Shown in pieces: positions 1-6,833 of a stretch of 13,205 bases of DNA. This stretch comes from Rhizobium sp. (lineage in GTDB: Bacteria; Pseudomonadota; Alphaproteobacteria; Rhizobiales; Rhizobiaceae), in assembly GCA_003501385.1 (NCBI GenBank), contig DNPN01000054.1:1-13205 (forward strand), given 5' to 3'. A program made the translations under genes and the position numbers. The notes beneath the pieces are model-generated. The model saw only the letters and a list, made by a program, of their open reading frames with translations, was not told the DNA's origin and did no database searches. Positions within the stretch are counted from its first letter, which is position 1, and each line of letters begins with the position of its first letter.

Positions 1-824
1 ATCAGGCTCATGTCGAGATCGGCGATCAGGATGCCTTCACCCTCGGTCAGCGGTGCAACAACGTGCTTGCCCTCAGGTGATATGATGGCCGTCATGCAGC
101 CTCCACGCAGGGCCTTTTGCAGGCCCTCATCGGGTGTAACTGAGCGGATTTGCTCATCGGTTAGCCAGCCGGTGGCATTCACAACAAAACAGCCGCTTTC
201 CAGGGCGTGATGGCGGATTGTGACTTCCATCTGATCCGCAAAAATCGGACCGACCAGAGAGCCCGGGAACTGTGCGACATGAATATCTTCGTGCTGCGCC
301 ATCAGGGCGTAGCGGGCCAACGGATTATAGTGTTCCCAGCAGGCCAAAGCGCCAATGCGCCCCACTGCGCTATCAACAACCTTGAGGCCGGAGCCATCCC
401 CTTGCCCCCAGATCATCCGCTCATGAAATGTTGGTGTGATCTTGCGGCGCTTGAGGATCAAATCGCCATTGGCATCAAACACCAGCTGCGCATTGTAAAG
501 CGTGCCGTGATCGCGCTCATTGACACCGAGAACGACCACAATGCCAAGCTCGCGAGCCGCCGATGCAACAGCGTCTGTTGTCGCTGATGGAACTGTTACG
601 GCTTCCTCGTAAAGGCGGATATGTTCGCGACCAGACAAAACGGGGGGCAGAACGAACGAAAAATACGGGTACCAAGGCACAAATGTCTCAGGAAAGACAA
701 TCAACTCGGCACCCTTTGAAGCGGCATCCCGAATGGTTGCGAGAACGCGCGCCAGCGTTTTCTCACGCGAGGTGAGATCAGGTGCAATCTGGGCGGCGGC
801 CACTCTCACGGTTTTTTTGTTCAC
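1..824 (-). CDS. Nit6803-type nitrilase (Nit1C cluster), 3' end cut by window edge
   Basis: A carbon-nitrogen hydrolase that should convert a nitrile to the carboxylic acid and ammonia in the cytoplasm. About 274 codons are present and the C-terminus lies beyond the left edge. The Glu-Lys-Cys triad is visible: E46 in FPETFVPWYPYF, K128 in LKRRKITPTFHE, and C162 in LACWEHYNPLARYALMAQ. The E-K and K-C spacings (82 and 34) are those I recall for Synechocystis Nit6803, and the long stretch after the Cys is typical of the Nit1 branch rather than amidases or NAD synthetase. The start is GTG at 824, chosen because AGGAG (832-836) sits 7 nt upstream and the protein begins MNKKTVRVAAAQIAP, where the family starts. 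It lies 61 bp downstream of the Sll0783-type gene on the same strand. Family and cluster membership are solid; the natural substrate (nitrile, or cyanide-derived as proposed for Nit1C) is inferred. Confidence 0.93.
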   Translation of the reverse strand, partial: MNKKTVRVAAAQIAPDLTSREKTLARVLATIRDAASKGAELIVFPETFVPWYPYFSFVLPPVLSGREHIRLYEEAVTVPSATTDAVASAARELGIVVVLGVNERDHGTLYNAQLVFDANGDLILKRRKITPTFHERMIWGQGDGSGLKVVDSAVGRIGALACWEHYNPLARYALMAQHEDIHVAQFPGSLVGPIFADQMEVTIRHHALESGCFVVNATGWLTDEQIRSVTPDEGLQKALRGGCMTAIISPEGKHVVAPLTEGEGILIADLDMSL

Positions 825-885
825 GAGCCAACTCCTTTCAGTGGCAGGCAGGCATGGGGCAAACGACATCGCCCCACGCACATGC

Positions 886-1368
886 TTAAAGGGTCCAGGT
901 ATCGAGAATGAACGCGCCGTCGCGGCGATGGATCAGGATAAGGTCCAGCACATCCAGCGGGCTGATGGGAGTGATGCCGGGGATCAAGGATGGCTCACCA
1001 TGGCCATAGAGTGCTTGAAGCGCGAAACGGCAGGCGTAGACCTTGCCACCCTCTTCCATGAAGCCTTTGATTTGGTTGTTGAAGTTCAAATGGCCCGGAA
1101 AAGCTTCATCCCCAAGCTTGGGAAAGCCGCGCTGCACACCAAGTGTTACGCCGGGACCATAGAGCAGCACGGAGGTTTCAAAGCCCTTGCGCTTCAGACG
1201 CTTGGCCTGCAACAGATTGACAAGACCAATTGATCCTTCGAACGCAACAGTGTGAAAGGTAATCAGGGCTTTATCACCCTCTTTGGCTTGAACATCCTCA
1301 AAGACCTTCTCTTCATAATCAACGAAGAAATCACCGGTCTCGTGGGCGGGCTTGGTAACTGCGGGCAT
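886..1368 (-). CDS. MSMEG_0572/Sll0783-family nitrogen-starvation protein (DsrE-like fold)
   Basis: A 160-aa cytoplasmic protein of the Sll0783/MSMEG_0572 family, the conserved first partner of the Nit1-type nitrilase in Nit1C clusters. Recognisable blocks are KPAHETGDFFVDYEEKVF near the N-terminus, ALITFHTVAFEGSIGLVNLL in the middle, and the LLYGPGVTLGVQRGFPKLG and CRFALQALYG segments that resemble the DsrE sulfur-relay fold. The Synechocystis homologue is induced by nitrogen starvation and was reported as needed for polyhydroxybutyrate accumulation; the biochemical role is not established. An upstream in-frame ATG at 1434 would add 22 residues. I prefer 1368 because AGGAG precedes it by 6 nt, whereas 1434 has no ribosome-binding site and the added residues do not look conserved. 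It is the promoter-proximal gene of the leftward unit, followed by the nitrilase. Confidence 0.9.
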   Translation of the reverse strand: MPAVTKPAHETGDFFVDYEEKVFEDVQAKEGDKALITFHTVAFEGSIGLVNLLQAKRLKRKGFETSVLLYGPGVTLGVQRGFPKLGDEAFPGHLNFNNQIKGFMEEGGKVYACRFALQALYGHGEPSLIPGITPISPLDVLDLILIHRRDGAFILDTWTL

Positions 1369-1751
1369 AGGACGCTCCTCTTTATGAATGACTTCCCCAG
1401 GGGTGGGGTGCATCACCTCATTTGCAAGAGCCATGCCAAATTGATTTCACACAAAAACCGATCAATATCTTTCCAAATGCAGTCATTAATGCATTCAATA
1501 TCAACCAGCAAGGAGACAAACGTTTAAACGGAGAGCAAGCGCACGCCGCTATTCTTGGCAACATGCCGAATGTTTGACCCCGTCAATCTCCATTCTTTCG
1601 GAAAAAACTGTAATCGATACCGTTTGGGCGAATAGAAACTCAATCGCTATTTTCATACTGGACGCCCGTGGAACAGCTGCTGAAGTTTTTAGGTGACACG
1701 GATTGAATGGATGTCTATACATTCAATCATACTGCCATTTAGGGAATGATG
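1369..1751. promoter_or_regulatory. Divergent intergenic region between Nit1C genes and the MocR regulator
   Basis: No ORF with coding character is seen in these 383 bp. The region must hold the leftward promoter for the Sll0783-type gene and the rightward promoter for the MocR gene. It is AT-rich around 1440-1500 and 1590-1740. It contains a perfect 9-bp dyad at 1701-1728 (separate entry). It also contains an AATGCATT palindrome at 1488-1495 that overlaps a CATTCAAT copy (1492-1499), the same octamer as the core of the dyad arm. I could not assign -35/-10 boxes with confidence. Divergent placement of a MocR gene next to its target is common in the family, so control of the Nit1C genes is plausible but unproven. 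Confidence 0.6.
1701..1728. promoter_or_regulatory. Perfect inverted repeat GATTGAATG-N10-CATTCAATC, candidate MocR operator
   Basis: GATTGAATG (1701-1709) and CATTCAATC (1720-1728) are exact reverse complements separated by 10 bp, so the half-site centres are 19 bp apart, close to two helical turns. The element ends 23 bp before the likely ATG at 1752, where bound protein would block transcription or initiation. This suggests autoregulation by the adjacent GntR/MocR protein. The arm recurs as CATTCAAT (1492-1499) on the Nit1C side and as GATTGAATG (11512-11520) before the Rieske operon. Binding is inferred from position and symmetry only. Confidence 0.55.
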
Positions 1752-3155
1752 ATGAAAGACTGGCTTCCGGATCTGCGACGTAGCAACAGCCCGCGTTATA
1801 TGGCGATTGCCGACCTGATTGAGATGGATTTGAGGAGCGGCGTGCTCGTGGTCGGTGATCGGCTGCCAGCCCAGCGCGAGTTGGCGCGCAAACTCTCCAT
1901 GGATTTTACCACGGTTGCCCGTGGCTATGTCGAAGCTAAAAAACGTGGCTTGATCGACACACATGTCGGGCGCGGCACCTTTGTCATCGGTGGACACGAC
2001 AAAGAGCGCCGAGGCTTCGCCCTTGATTTCGCGCCCGATCCTCGCCGACTTCCAGCTGTCGACTACTCCATGAATATGCCGCCAGAACCAAATGATCCGG
2101 ATCTTGTCGAGCACATGCGGGAAGGCCTTTGCGCCGTGGCCTCCAGCCTCGTACCGCTGCTGCGCTACCAGCCTTTTGGTGGAGCAGAGATGGATAAGGA
2201 CGCCGCCGCCGCATGGCTGAGCAGGCGCGCGTTGGTGCCGTCGCAAGAGCGTATTTTCGCAACGCCCGGCGCGCATCCGGCCCTTTTGGCCATTCTCACC
2301 ATGCTGACCAAGCCGGGCCAGGTCATTCTCTCGGAGAGCGTCACCTATCCCGGCATCCGCTCGATCGCCGCCCAACTTCGTCTCAGCATGCATGGCCTGC
2401 CAATGGATGAACACGGTATTTTGCCGGATGCTTTGGCCGATGCCTGCGCAACACGCTCACCGAAAGCCCTTTATCTCAATCCGACCCTGCAGAATCCGAC
2501 GACCCTGACCATTCCACTGCAAAGACGCGAAGAAATCTGCGCAATTGCGCGAAAGTTCCGATTGCCGATCATTGAAGATGACGCCTATGGCTTTATTCCG
2601 CTTCACTCTCCGCCGCCGCTTGCCACTATGGCACCTGATCTGACCTGGCATATCGGCGGGCTGGCAAAATGCATTGGCGCAGGCTTGCGGCTTGCTTATG
2701 TTGTGGCCCCGGATACCAAGTCGGCTTGGCCTTTTATTGCCGCTATGAAAGCCAATAATGTCATGGCATCGCCCCTGAACACAGCACTTGCGACACGTTG
2801 GATAGAGGATGGTACGGCGGATATGATCCTGCGTTTCATCCGTTCCGAAACCTCCACCCGGCAGCGGATCGTGACGGAATTGCTGCCAGCAGGCAGCTAC
2901 AAGGCAGACCCGATCAGCTTCAACATTTGGCTGCCGCTCACCAATGGCTGGACCCGTTCCAGCTTCGGTGCGCATATGCGCAATGCCCAGATTGGAATTG
3001 TCGCCAGTGACGCCTTCACGGTAGAGGGCAAACCAGAAGAAGCTGTGCGCGTGTGTCTGGGCGGACCAATCACGCGCGAAAAACTTCGCAGCGGACTGGA
3101 GTTCATGGCGCATGCGCTGGAAGGCACGCCAGAGATGGCAGGTTCGTTTTTCTAA
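1752..3155 (+). CDS. GntR/MocR-family transcriptional regulator with PLP-dependent aminotransferase-like domain
   Basis: A DNA-binding regulator of the MocR subfamily, about 467 aa. The N-terminal GntR winged helix spans roughly residues 13-78 (GDRLPAQRELARKLSMDF, TTVARGYVEAKKRGLI, VGRGTFV). A fold-type-I aminotransferase domain follows from about 110 to the end. The PLP site looks intact: Asn in LNPTLQNPTT, Asp in IIEDDAYGF, the Schiff-base Lys in GGLAKCIGAGLRL (about K306), and the phosphate-binding Arg just after it. PLP and probably an amino or amine ligand are therefore likely co-effectors. Three consecutive ATGs occur at 1746, 1749 and 1752. AGGGA at 1741-1745 is properly spaced (6 nt) only for the third, so I start there. 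The stop codon touches a long palindromic element. Likely targets are itself, the divergent Nit1C genes, or possibly the convergent purine-like operon. The ligand cannot be read from sequence. Confidence 0.93.
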   Translation: MKDWLPDLRRSNSPRYMAIADLIEMDLRSGVLVVGDRLPAQRELARKLSMDFTTVARGYVEAKKRGLIDTHVGRGTFVIGGHDKERRGFALDFAPDPRRLPAVDYSMNMPPEPNDPDLVEHMREGLCAVASSLVPLLRYQPFGGAEMDKDAAAAWLSRRALVPSQERIFATPGAHPALLAILTMLTKPGQVILSESVTYPGIRSIAAQLRLSMHGLPMDEHGILPDALADACATRSPKALYLNPTLQNPTTLTIPLQRREEICAIARKFRLPIIEDDAYGFIPLHSPPPLATMAPDLTWHIGGLAKCIGAGLRLAYVVAPDTKSAWPFIAAMKANNVMASPLNTALATRWIEDGTADMILRFIRSETSTRQRIVTELLPAGSYKADPISFNIWLPLTNGWTRSSFGAHMRNAQIGIVASDAFTVEGKPEEAVRVCLGGPITREKLRSGLEFMAHALEGTPEMAGSFF

Positions 3156-3156
3156 A

Positions 3157-3258
3157 GCATGTCGCGTTCAACTGACCTCAGTTGAACGATAACGTACATG
3201 CGACACAAAAAGAGCTAAAGCGTGTTGCCCGAGGCTGATAAGCCGCAACACGCTTTAG
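3157..3258. repeat. Rhizobiales-type intergenic mosaic palindromes (two adjacent hairpins)
   Basis: Two palindromes lie between convergent genes. The first (3157-3201) has outer arms GCATGT/ACATGC and an 11-bp inner stem CGTTCAACTGA/TCAGTTGAACG (3165-3175, 3178-3188) with only CC between. The second (3215-3258) has 14-bp perfect arms CTAAAGCGTGTTGC/GCAACACGCTTTAG, with an inner GGCT-GATA-AGCC hairpin and a 4-nt bulge. The conserved outer sequences (AAAGCATGTCGC, ATAACG...ACATGCGAC, TAAAGCGTGTTGC) resemble the RIME/RPE-like mosaic elements I know from rhizobia and Brucella relatives, whose inner loops vary between copies. It probably also ends or stabilises both the MocR mRNA and the leftward permease mRNA. 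The naming is from memory of these families, not a search. Confidence 0.75.
3215..3258. terminator. Strong stem-loop, possible bidirectional terminator
   Basis: A 14-bp perfect stem, a 4-nt one-sided bulge, then a 4-bp GGCT/AGCC stem with a GATA loop, located between the stop codons of two convergent genes (3155 and 3303). There is no long U-tract on either side (GAGTTTGTC on the plus strand, CTCTTTTTGTG on the minus strand, the latter fairly T-rich). Factor-independent termination is therefore more plausible for the leftward operon than for the MocR transcript. It is part of the mosaic repeat and may act mainly as an mRNA-stabilising hairpin. Confidence 0.5.
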
Positions 3259-3302
3259 AGTTTGTCAGGGACACGTGGAAGCTGGCTTTCCCCTGGCGCA
3301 CT

Positions 3303-4214
3303 CTATCGTTCAAATGTTTCGCCCAGCGAGGCGATGCTGTTGAGTTTAAGCAGGCGACGGTTCGAAGAAATCACTCCGAGCGCAAGGATCGTCACAAGAT
3401 AGGGCAGGCTTGAAAGAAGCTGCGAGGGGAGGGCGATTCCAGTTGTCTGGGCCGCAAGGCCCATGAGGGACACGGCACCAAACAGGCATGCGCCCATAAA
3501 AATTCGGCCCGTAAGCCACGTGCCGAAAACCACCAATGCAATTGCAATCCATCCCCGCCCGGCGATCATGCCATCTGCCCAAAGTGGCGTATAGACTGTT
3601 GAGGCGTAAGCGCCCGCAAAGCCGGCCATGGCACCACCGAAGGCGATGGCTGCAACCCGAATTGCGATCACGGGGTATCCAATGGCACGGGCCGCTTTGG
3701 GGTTTTCACCAACCGCTCGCAGGATCAGGCCCGCTTTAGAGCGTGCAAACGCAATGCCGATGGCCAATGTGGCAACCAGCGTGAGCCAAACGATGATATC
3801 TTGCCGAAACAATCCACCCATGATGGCAAGATCAGAGATCCATGGAATTTCAATTTTGGGCAGGGCTTTGACGGTCATGCTTTCATAGGCTTTGCCAAAC
3901 AATGCAGAGAGACCTTGCCCGAAAATACCAATTGCCAGACCCGTCGCAACCTGATTTGCCCGAAGGCCGAGTACAATAAAAGCAAAGACAAGAGAAAGCG
4001 CCATGCTTCCCAGAGCCGCCGCCAGAAACGCCGCCAGATGCCCGCCGCCATTGTGAACGATGATAAACGCCAATGATGCACCCAGCGCCATCATTCCCTC
4101 AACCCCGAGATTGATCACCCCTGCGCGCTCAGTCACCATCTCTCCCAACGCTGCCAGCAGAAACGGCGTGGCGGCGGCCAGCATGCCTGCAATAATATAT
4201 TCAATGGCATTCAT
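3303..4214 (-). CDS. BMP-type nucleoside/purine ABC transporter permease 2 (NupQ/BmpD-like)
   Basis: The second inner-membrane permease of a BMP-family importer, 303 aa and almost entirely hydrophobic, with about eight or more membrane segments. It starts MNAIEYIIAGMLAAATPFLL and carries the family block ERAGVINLGVEGMMALGAS (about residues 28-46). ALRANQVATGL-type and GLILRAVGENPKAARAIGYP segments (the cytoplasmic coupling loop towards the ATPase) follow further on. An in-frame ATG at 4244 would add 10 residues. I prefer 4214, which has GAGGA 8 nt upstream and overlaps the stop of the preceding permease as ATGA (4211-4214), implying translational coupling. It is the last gene of the operon and ends 44 bp from the mosaic palindrome. 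Substrate class (nucleoside, purine base or a related ring) is inferred from family and neighbours. Confidence 0.93.
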   Translation of the reverse strand: MNAIEYIIAGMLAAATPFLLAALGEMVTERAGVINLGVEGMMALGASLAFIIVHNGGGHLAAFLAAALGSMALSLVFAFIVLGLRANQVATGLAIGIFGQGLSALFGKAYESMTVKALPKIEIPWISDLAIMGGLFRQDIIVWLTLVATLAIGIAFARSKAGLILRAVGENPKAARAIGYPVIAIRVAAIAFGGAMAGFAGAYASTVYTPLWADGMIAGRGWIAIALVVFGTWLTGRIFMGACLFGAVSLMGLAAQTTGIALPSQLLSSLPYLVTILALGVISSNRRLLKLNSIASLGETFER

Positions 4215-5311
4215 GATGGCGTCCTCTTTGAAGCATGGTGCCATTCAAGCCTATAGCGCACAAAGGCTGCTGCGATGAGATAAGAGAGCAGAAGACTGCC
4301 CTGAAACACTCTGACAGCGGCAATGGGCAAATCTGCCGACACCATGGCGTTGTCGCCACCGATGTAAAGCACGGCCATCAACAGTGACGACACAAGAATG
4401 CCCAGCGGATGCAATCCGCCCAGATAGGCGACGATGATCGCTGCATAGCCATATCCGGTGGAGATTGAGCGTTGAAGCTGGCCAATCGGGCCTGCCACTT
4501 CCGCAGCACCTGCAAACCCCGCCGCAAAACCACCGATGAGAAGAGAAATCCAGATTGCTCGACCTGCGGAAAAACCAGCATAGCTTGCGGCTGCGGGTGC
4601 CAAGCCGCCGACTTGCAGCTTATAACCTTGGAAGCTGCGTTGCATGAACAGCCAAACCAGCATGGAAAACACAACCGCAATCACAAGAGAAAAATTTACT
4701 CGTGTATCGGCAAACAGAATCGGAATCATAGCATCCGCTTGAAACATCACCGATTGCGGAAAATTGAAGCCATGCGGGTCTTTCCAGGGACCGAGCAGCA
4801 GATAGTTTAAAATCTGCTCAGCCACGAGGCTTAGCATGAGGGAAACGAGAATCTCGCTGGCATTGAGCCGGACCCGCCAGAAGGCGGTTATCGCGGCCCA
4901 AAATGTGCCCCCGAGTGCGCCCAAAAGCAGCATTGCTGGCCAAATCCAGCCGCCTTCAGCTTCATTGAACCAGACGGGGATGGAGGACGCGAAAATCGCG
5001 CCCATGATAAATTGCCCCTCAGCGCCGATGTTAATGACCTTCGCACGAAAGCCTATGGCAAGCCCCTGCGCGATCAACAACAGCGGGCTTGTTTTCAGCA
5101 CAACTTCAGAAAAACTCGCCCATGACAAAAACGGCTCCACCAGCATGGCGTAAAACACGGCAAGCGGGTTTTTGCCGATGATGAGGTAGAGTGCAAGGTT
5201 TACAGCCGTTGCCACGCAAAGGGCAACAACAGGAGCCGCGAACGCGATGGCAAGAGAGGACTGATCACGACGAACAAGGCGCGGAAAACGATCCAGAAGT
5301 GCAACGATCAT
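4211..5311 (-). CDS. BMP-type nucleoside/purine ABC transporter permease 1 (NupP/BmpC-like)
   Basis: The first permease of the importer, 366 aa, with a short basic N-terminal tail (RFPRLVRRDQ) and about eight to ten membrane segments. The diagnostic block GFRAKVINIGAEGQFIMGA sits near residue 88, matching the AGVINLGVEG block of its partner permease. The coupling-helix region reads FQGYKLQVGGLAPAAASYAG (about 225-245), where most relatives have a RAVGxNPxAARYAG-like sequence. The start ATG overlaps the ATPase stop as ATGA (5308-5311), and its own stop overlaps the next ATG the same way, so the three membrane-complex genes are translationally coupled. The longer N-terminus compared with permease 2 is normal for this pair. 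Confidence 0.93.
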   Translation of the reverse strand: MIVALLDRFPRLVRRDQSSLAIAFAAPVVALCVATAVNLALYLIIGKNPLAVFYAMLVEPFLSWASFSEVVLKTSPLLLIAQGLAIGFRAKVINIGAEGQFIMGAIFASSIPVWFNEAEGGWIWPAMLLLGALGGTFWAAITAFWRVRLNASEILVSLMLSLVAEQILNYLLLGPWKDPHGFNFPQSVMFQADAMIPILFADTRVNFSLVIAVVFSMLVWLFMQRSFQGYKLQVGGLAPAAASYAGFSAGRAIWISLLIGGFAAGFAGAAEVAGPIGQLQRSISTGYGYAAIIVAYLGGLHPLGILVSSLLMAVLYIGGDNAMVSADLPIAAVRVFQGSLLLSYLIAAAFVRYRLEWHHASKRTPS

Positions 5312-6831
5312 GCTTGAATGCTCTCCGCAACAGTGCTTGCGCCGATCATGTAGCGGCCCACCTCTTCCACGCCGATTTTCGCTGTCTCAAGCCGAGGGCT
5401 GAGTCCGCCGTGATGCAGAACCTGAATAAAGTCAGAAAGTTCAAACAGCTCCTCAATCTCCTCAGAGATCAGCAGAATGGCCACGCCCTGATTGCGCAAG
5501 GTCATCAGCCTTTGGCGAATGGCGATGGTCGCGCCAATGTCAACGCCCCAAGTGGGTTGGGCCACGAACAAGAGCTTGGGCGCAAGCATAATTTCCCGCC
5601 CCACAATGAACTTTTGCAGGTTGCCACCCGAAAGTGAGCCGGCTTCAGATGTTGCCCCTGACGTGCGAACATCGAAATCGTGGATGCACGTTTCTGCAAA
5701 GGACATCGCATTGGCGTGGTTGATGAGCCCATAGTGCAGAAGTCCTGCGCCATGGGCCGTCAACACCGCATTTTTGACAAGTGACAGTTCTGGCACGGCA
5801 CCGCGTCCAAGCCGATCTTCGGGCACAAAAGCGAAGCCCAATTTTCTGCGCTCAGCCGCATTCAATGTACCGACCGGCTGGCCCATCATTTGAATTTGGT
5901 CGCTTTTTTGCTCCGTCAAAACGGTCTCACCGGAAATCAACGCCGCAAGCTCGCCTTGCCCATTGCCAGATATGCCAGCAATTCCCAAAATTTCCCCCGC
6001 TCTGACCTCCAGCGTGACTTTGGATAGTGCAACACCAAAGGGATCGTCTGGGTCATAATCAAGACCGATCAATTCCAGTTGTTTTTCCCCTGGAGGCATT
6101 GGCTCTGCTGCAATGGGCTGAGGCATTTCACGGCCAATCATCATCCGCGCAAGGTCTTGGGCATCATGATCGCGCGGATCGATATTTCCGGTGACCTGAC
6201 CTGCCCGCAAGATTGTGGCGCGGTCGCAAAGCGCCCGGATTTCCTCCAGCTTGTGCGAGATGAAAAGAATGGACACGCCGCCGTCGCGCAGCCGTCGCAG
6301 CGTATCAAACAGCTTGTCCACCGCTTGCGGCGGCAAAACGGAGGTTGGCTCATCAAGGATAAGGAGTTTCGGATTGGTCATCAGGCAGCGGATAATTTCA
6401 ACCCGCTGTCGCTCGCCCACCGACAACATATGCACATGCGCAAGCGGATCAACAGTGAGGCCGAAATCCCGCCCCAGGGATTGTATACGCTCGATCAAAA
6501 CAGCACGCCGACCGGGCACGACCAGCGATACGTTTTCCACCACGGTCAGCGTTTCAAACAGCGAAAAATGCTGAAATACCATACCAATACCCTGCTTTCT
6601 GGCATCAGAAGGGGAGGGCAGGGACACAGGCTTTCCCTGCCAGTTCATCTCGCCAGCATCCGGGGTTTCCACACCATAGATCAGCTTCATCAACGTGGAT
6701 TTTCCAGCGCCGTTTTCGCCCAAAATCGCGTGTATGGACTGGGGAGCCACGTCCAGATCAATGCCGCGATTGGCATGGATCTGGCCATAACTCTTCGAGA
6801 TATTCTTCAGGGAGAGCAGTGGGGTTGTCAT
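5308..6831 (-). CDS. BMP-type ABC importer ATPase with two nucleotide-binding domains (NupO/YufO-like)
   Basis: A 507-aa energising subunit with tandem ABC domains. NBD1 (about 5-235) is complete: Walker A GENGAGKST (38-46), Q-loop VFQHFSLF, signature LSVGERQR (136-143), Walker B LLILDE (156-161) and the H-loop ISHKLEE. NBD2 (about 250-500) is degenerate in the way typical of the family: GISGNGQGEL in place of Walker A (287-296), signature LSGGNLQKF (400-408), and FVAQPTWGVD in place of a Walker B with catalytic Glu. One consensus and one degenerate ATP site are therefore expected, as in NupO or RbsA-like proteins. The ATG at 6831 is 2 bp after the binding-protein stop, with little Shine-Dalgarno of its own, which points to coupled translation. 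AQPTWGVD has Trp where AQPTRGxD is more usual, a minor variation. Confidence 0.95.
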   Translation of the reverse strand: MTTPLLSLKNISKSYGQIHANRGIDLDVAPQSIHAILGENGAGKSTLMKLIYGVETPDAGEMNWQGKPVSLPSPSDARKQGIGMVFQHFSLFETLTVVENVSLVVPGRRAVLIERIQSLGRDFGLTVDPLAHVHMLSVGERQRVEIIRCLMTNPKLLILDEPTSVLPPQAVDKLFDTLRRLRDGGVSILFISHKLEEIRALCDRATILRAGQVTGNIDPRDHDAQDLARMMIGREMPQPIAAEPMPPGEKQLELIGLDYDPDDPFGVALSKVTLEVRAGEILGIAGISGNGQGELAALISGETVLTEQKSDQIQMMGQPVGTLNAAERRKLGFAFVPEDRLGRGAVPELSLVKNAVLTAHGAGLLHYGLINHANAMSFAETCIHDFDVRTSGATSEAGSLSGGNLQKFIVGREIMLAPKLLFVAQPTWGVDIGATIAIRQRLMTLRNQGVAILLISEEIEELFELSDFIQVLHHGGLSPRLETAKIGVEEVGRYMIGASTVAESIQA

Positions 6832-6833
6832 GG

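Noticed and set aside
207..587. Plus-strand open frames opposite the nitrilase
   Set aside because: The minus strand encodes a nitrilase with the full catalytic triad; the plus-strand translations are antisense shadows.
1369..1434. 22-residue upstream start for the Sll0783-type protein
   Set aside because: No ribosome-binding site at 1434, whereas AGGAG sits 6 nt before the ATG at 1368 and the family sequence begins there.
1689..2414. 241-codon minus-strand frame opposite the MocR gene
   Set aside because: Antisense to the DNA-binding and aminotransferase-like domains of a clear MocR protein; no ribosome-binding site or motif.
5308..6831. Degenerate second nucleotide-binding domain read as pseudogenisation
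   Set aside because: Loss of the Walker A Lys and Walker B Glu in the second domain is normal for NupO/RbsA-type double ATPases, and the frame is intact.
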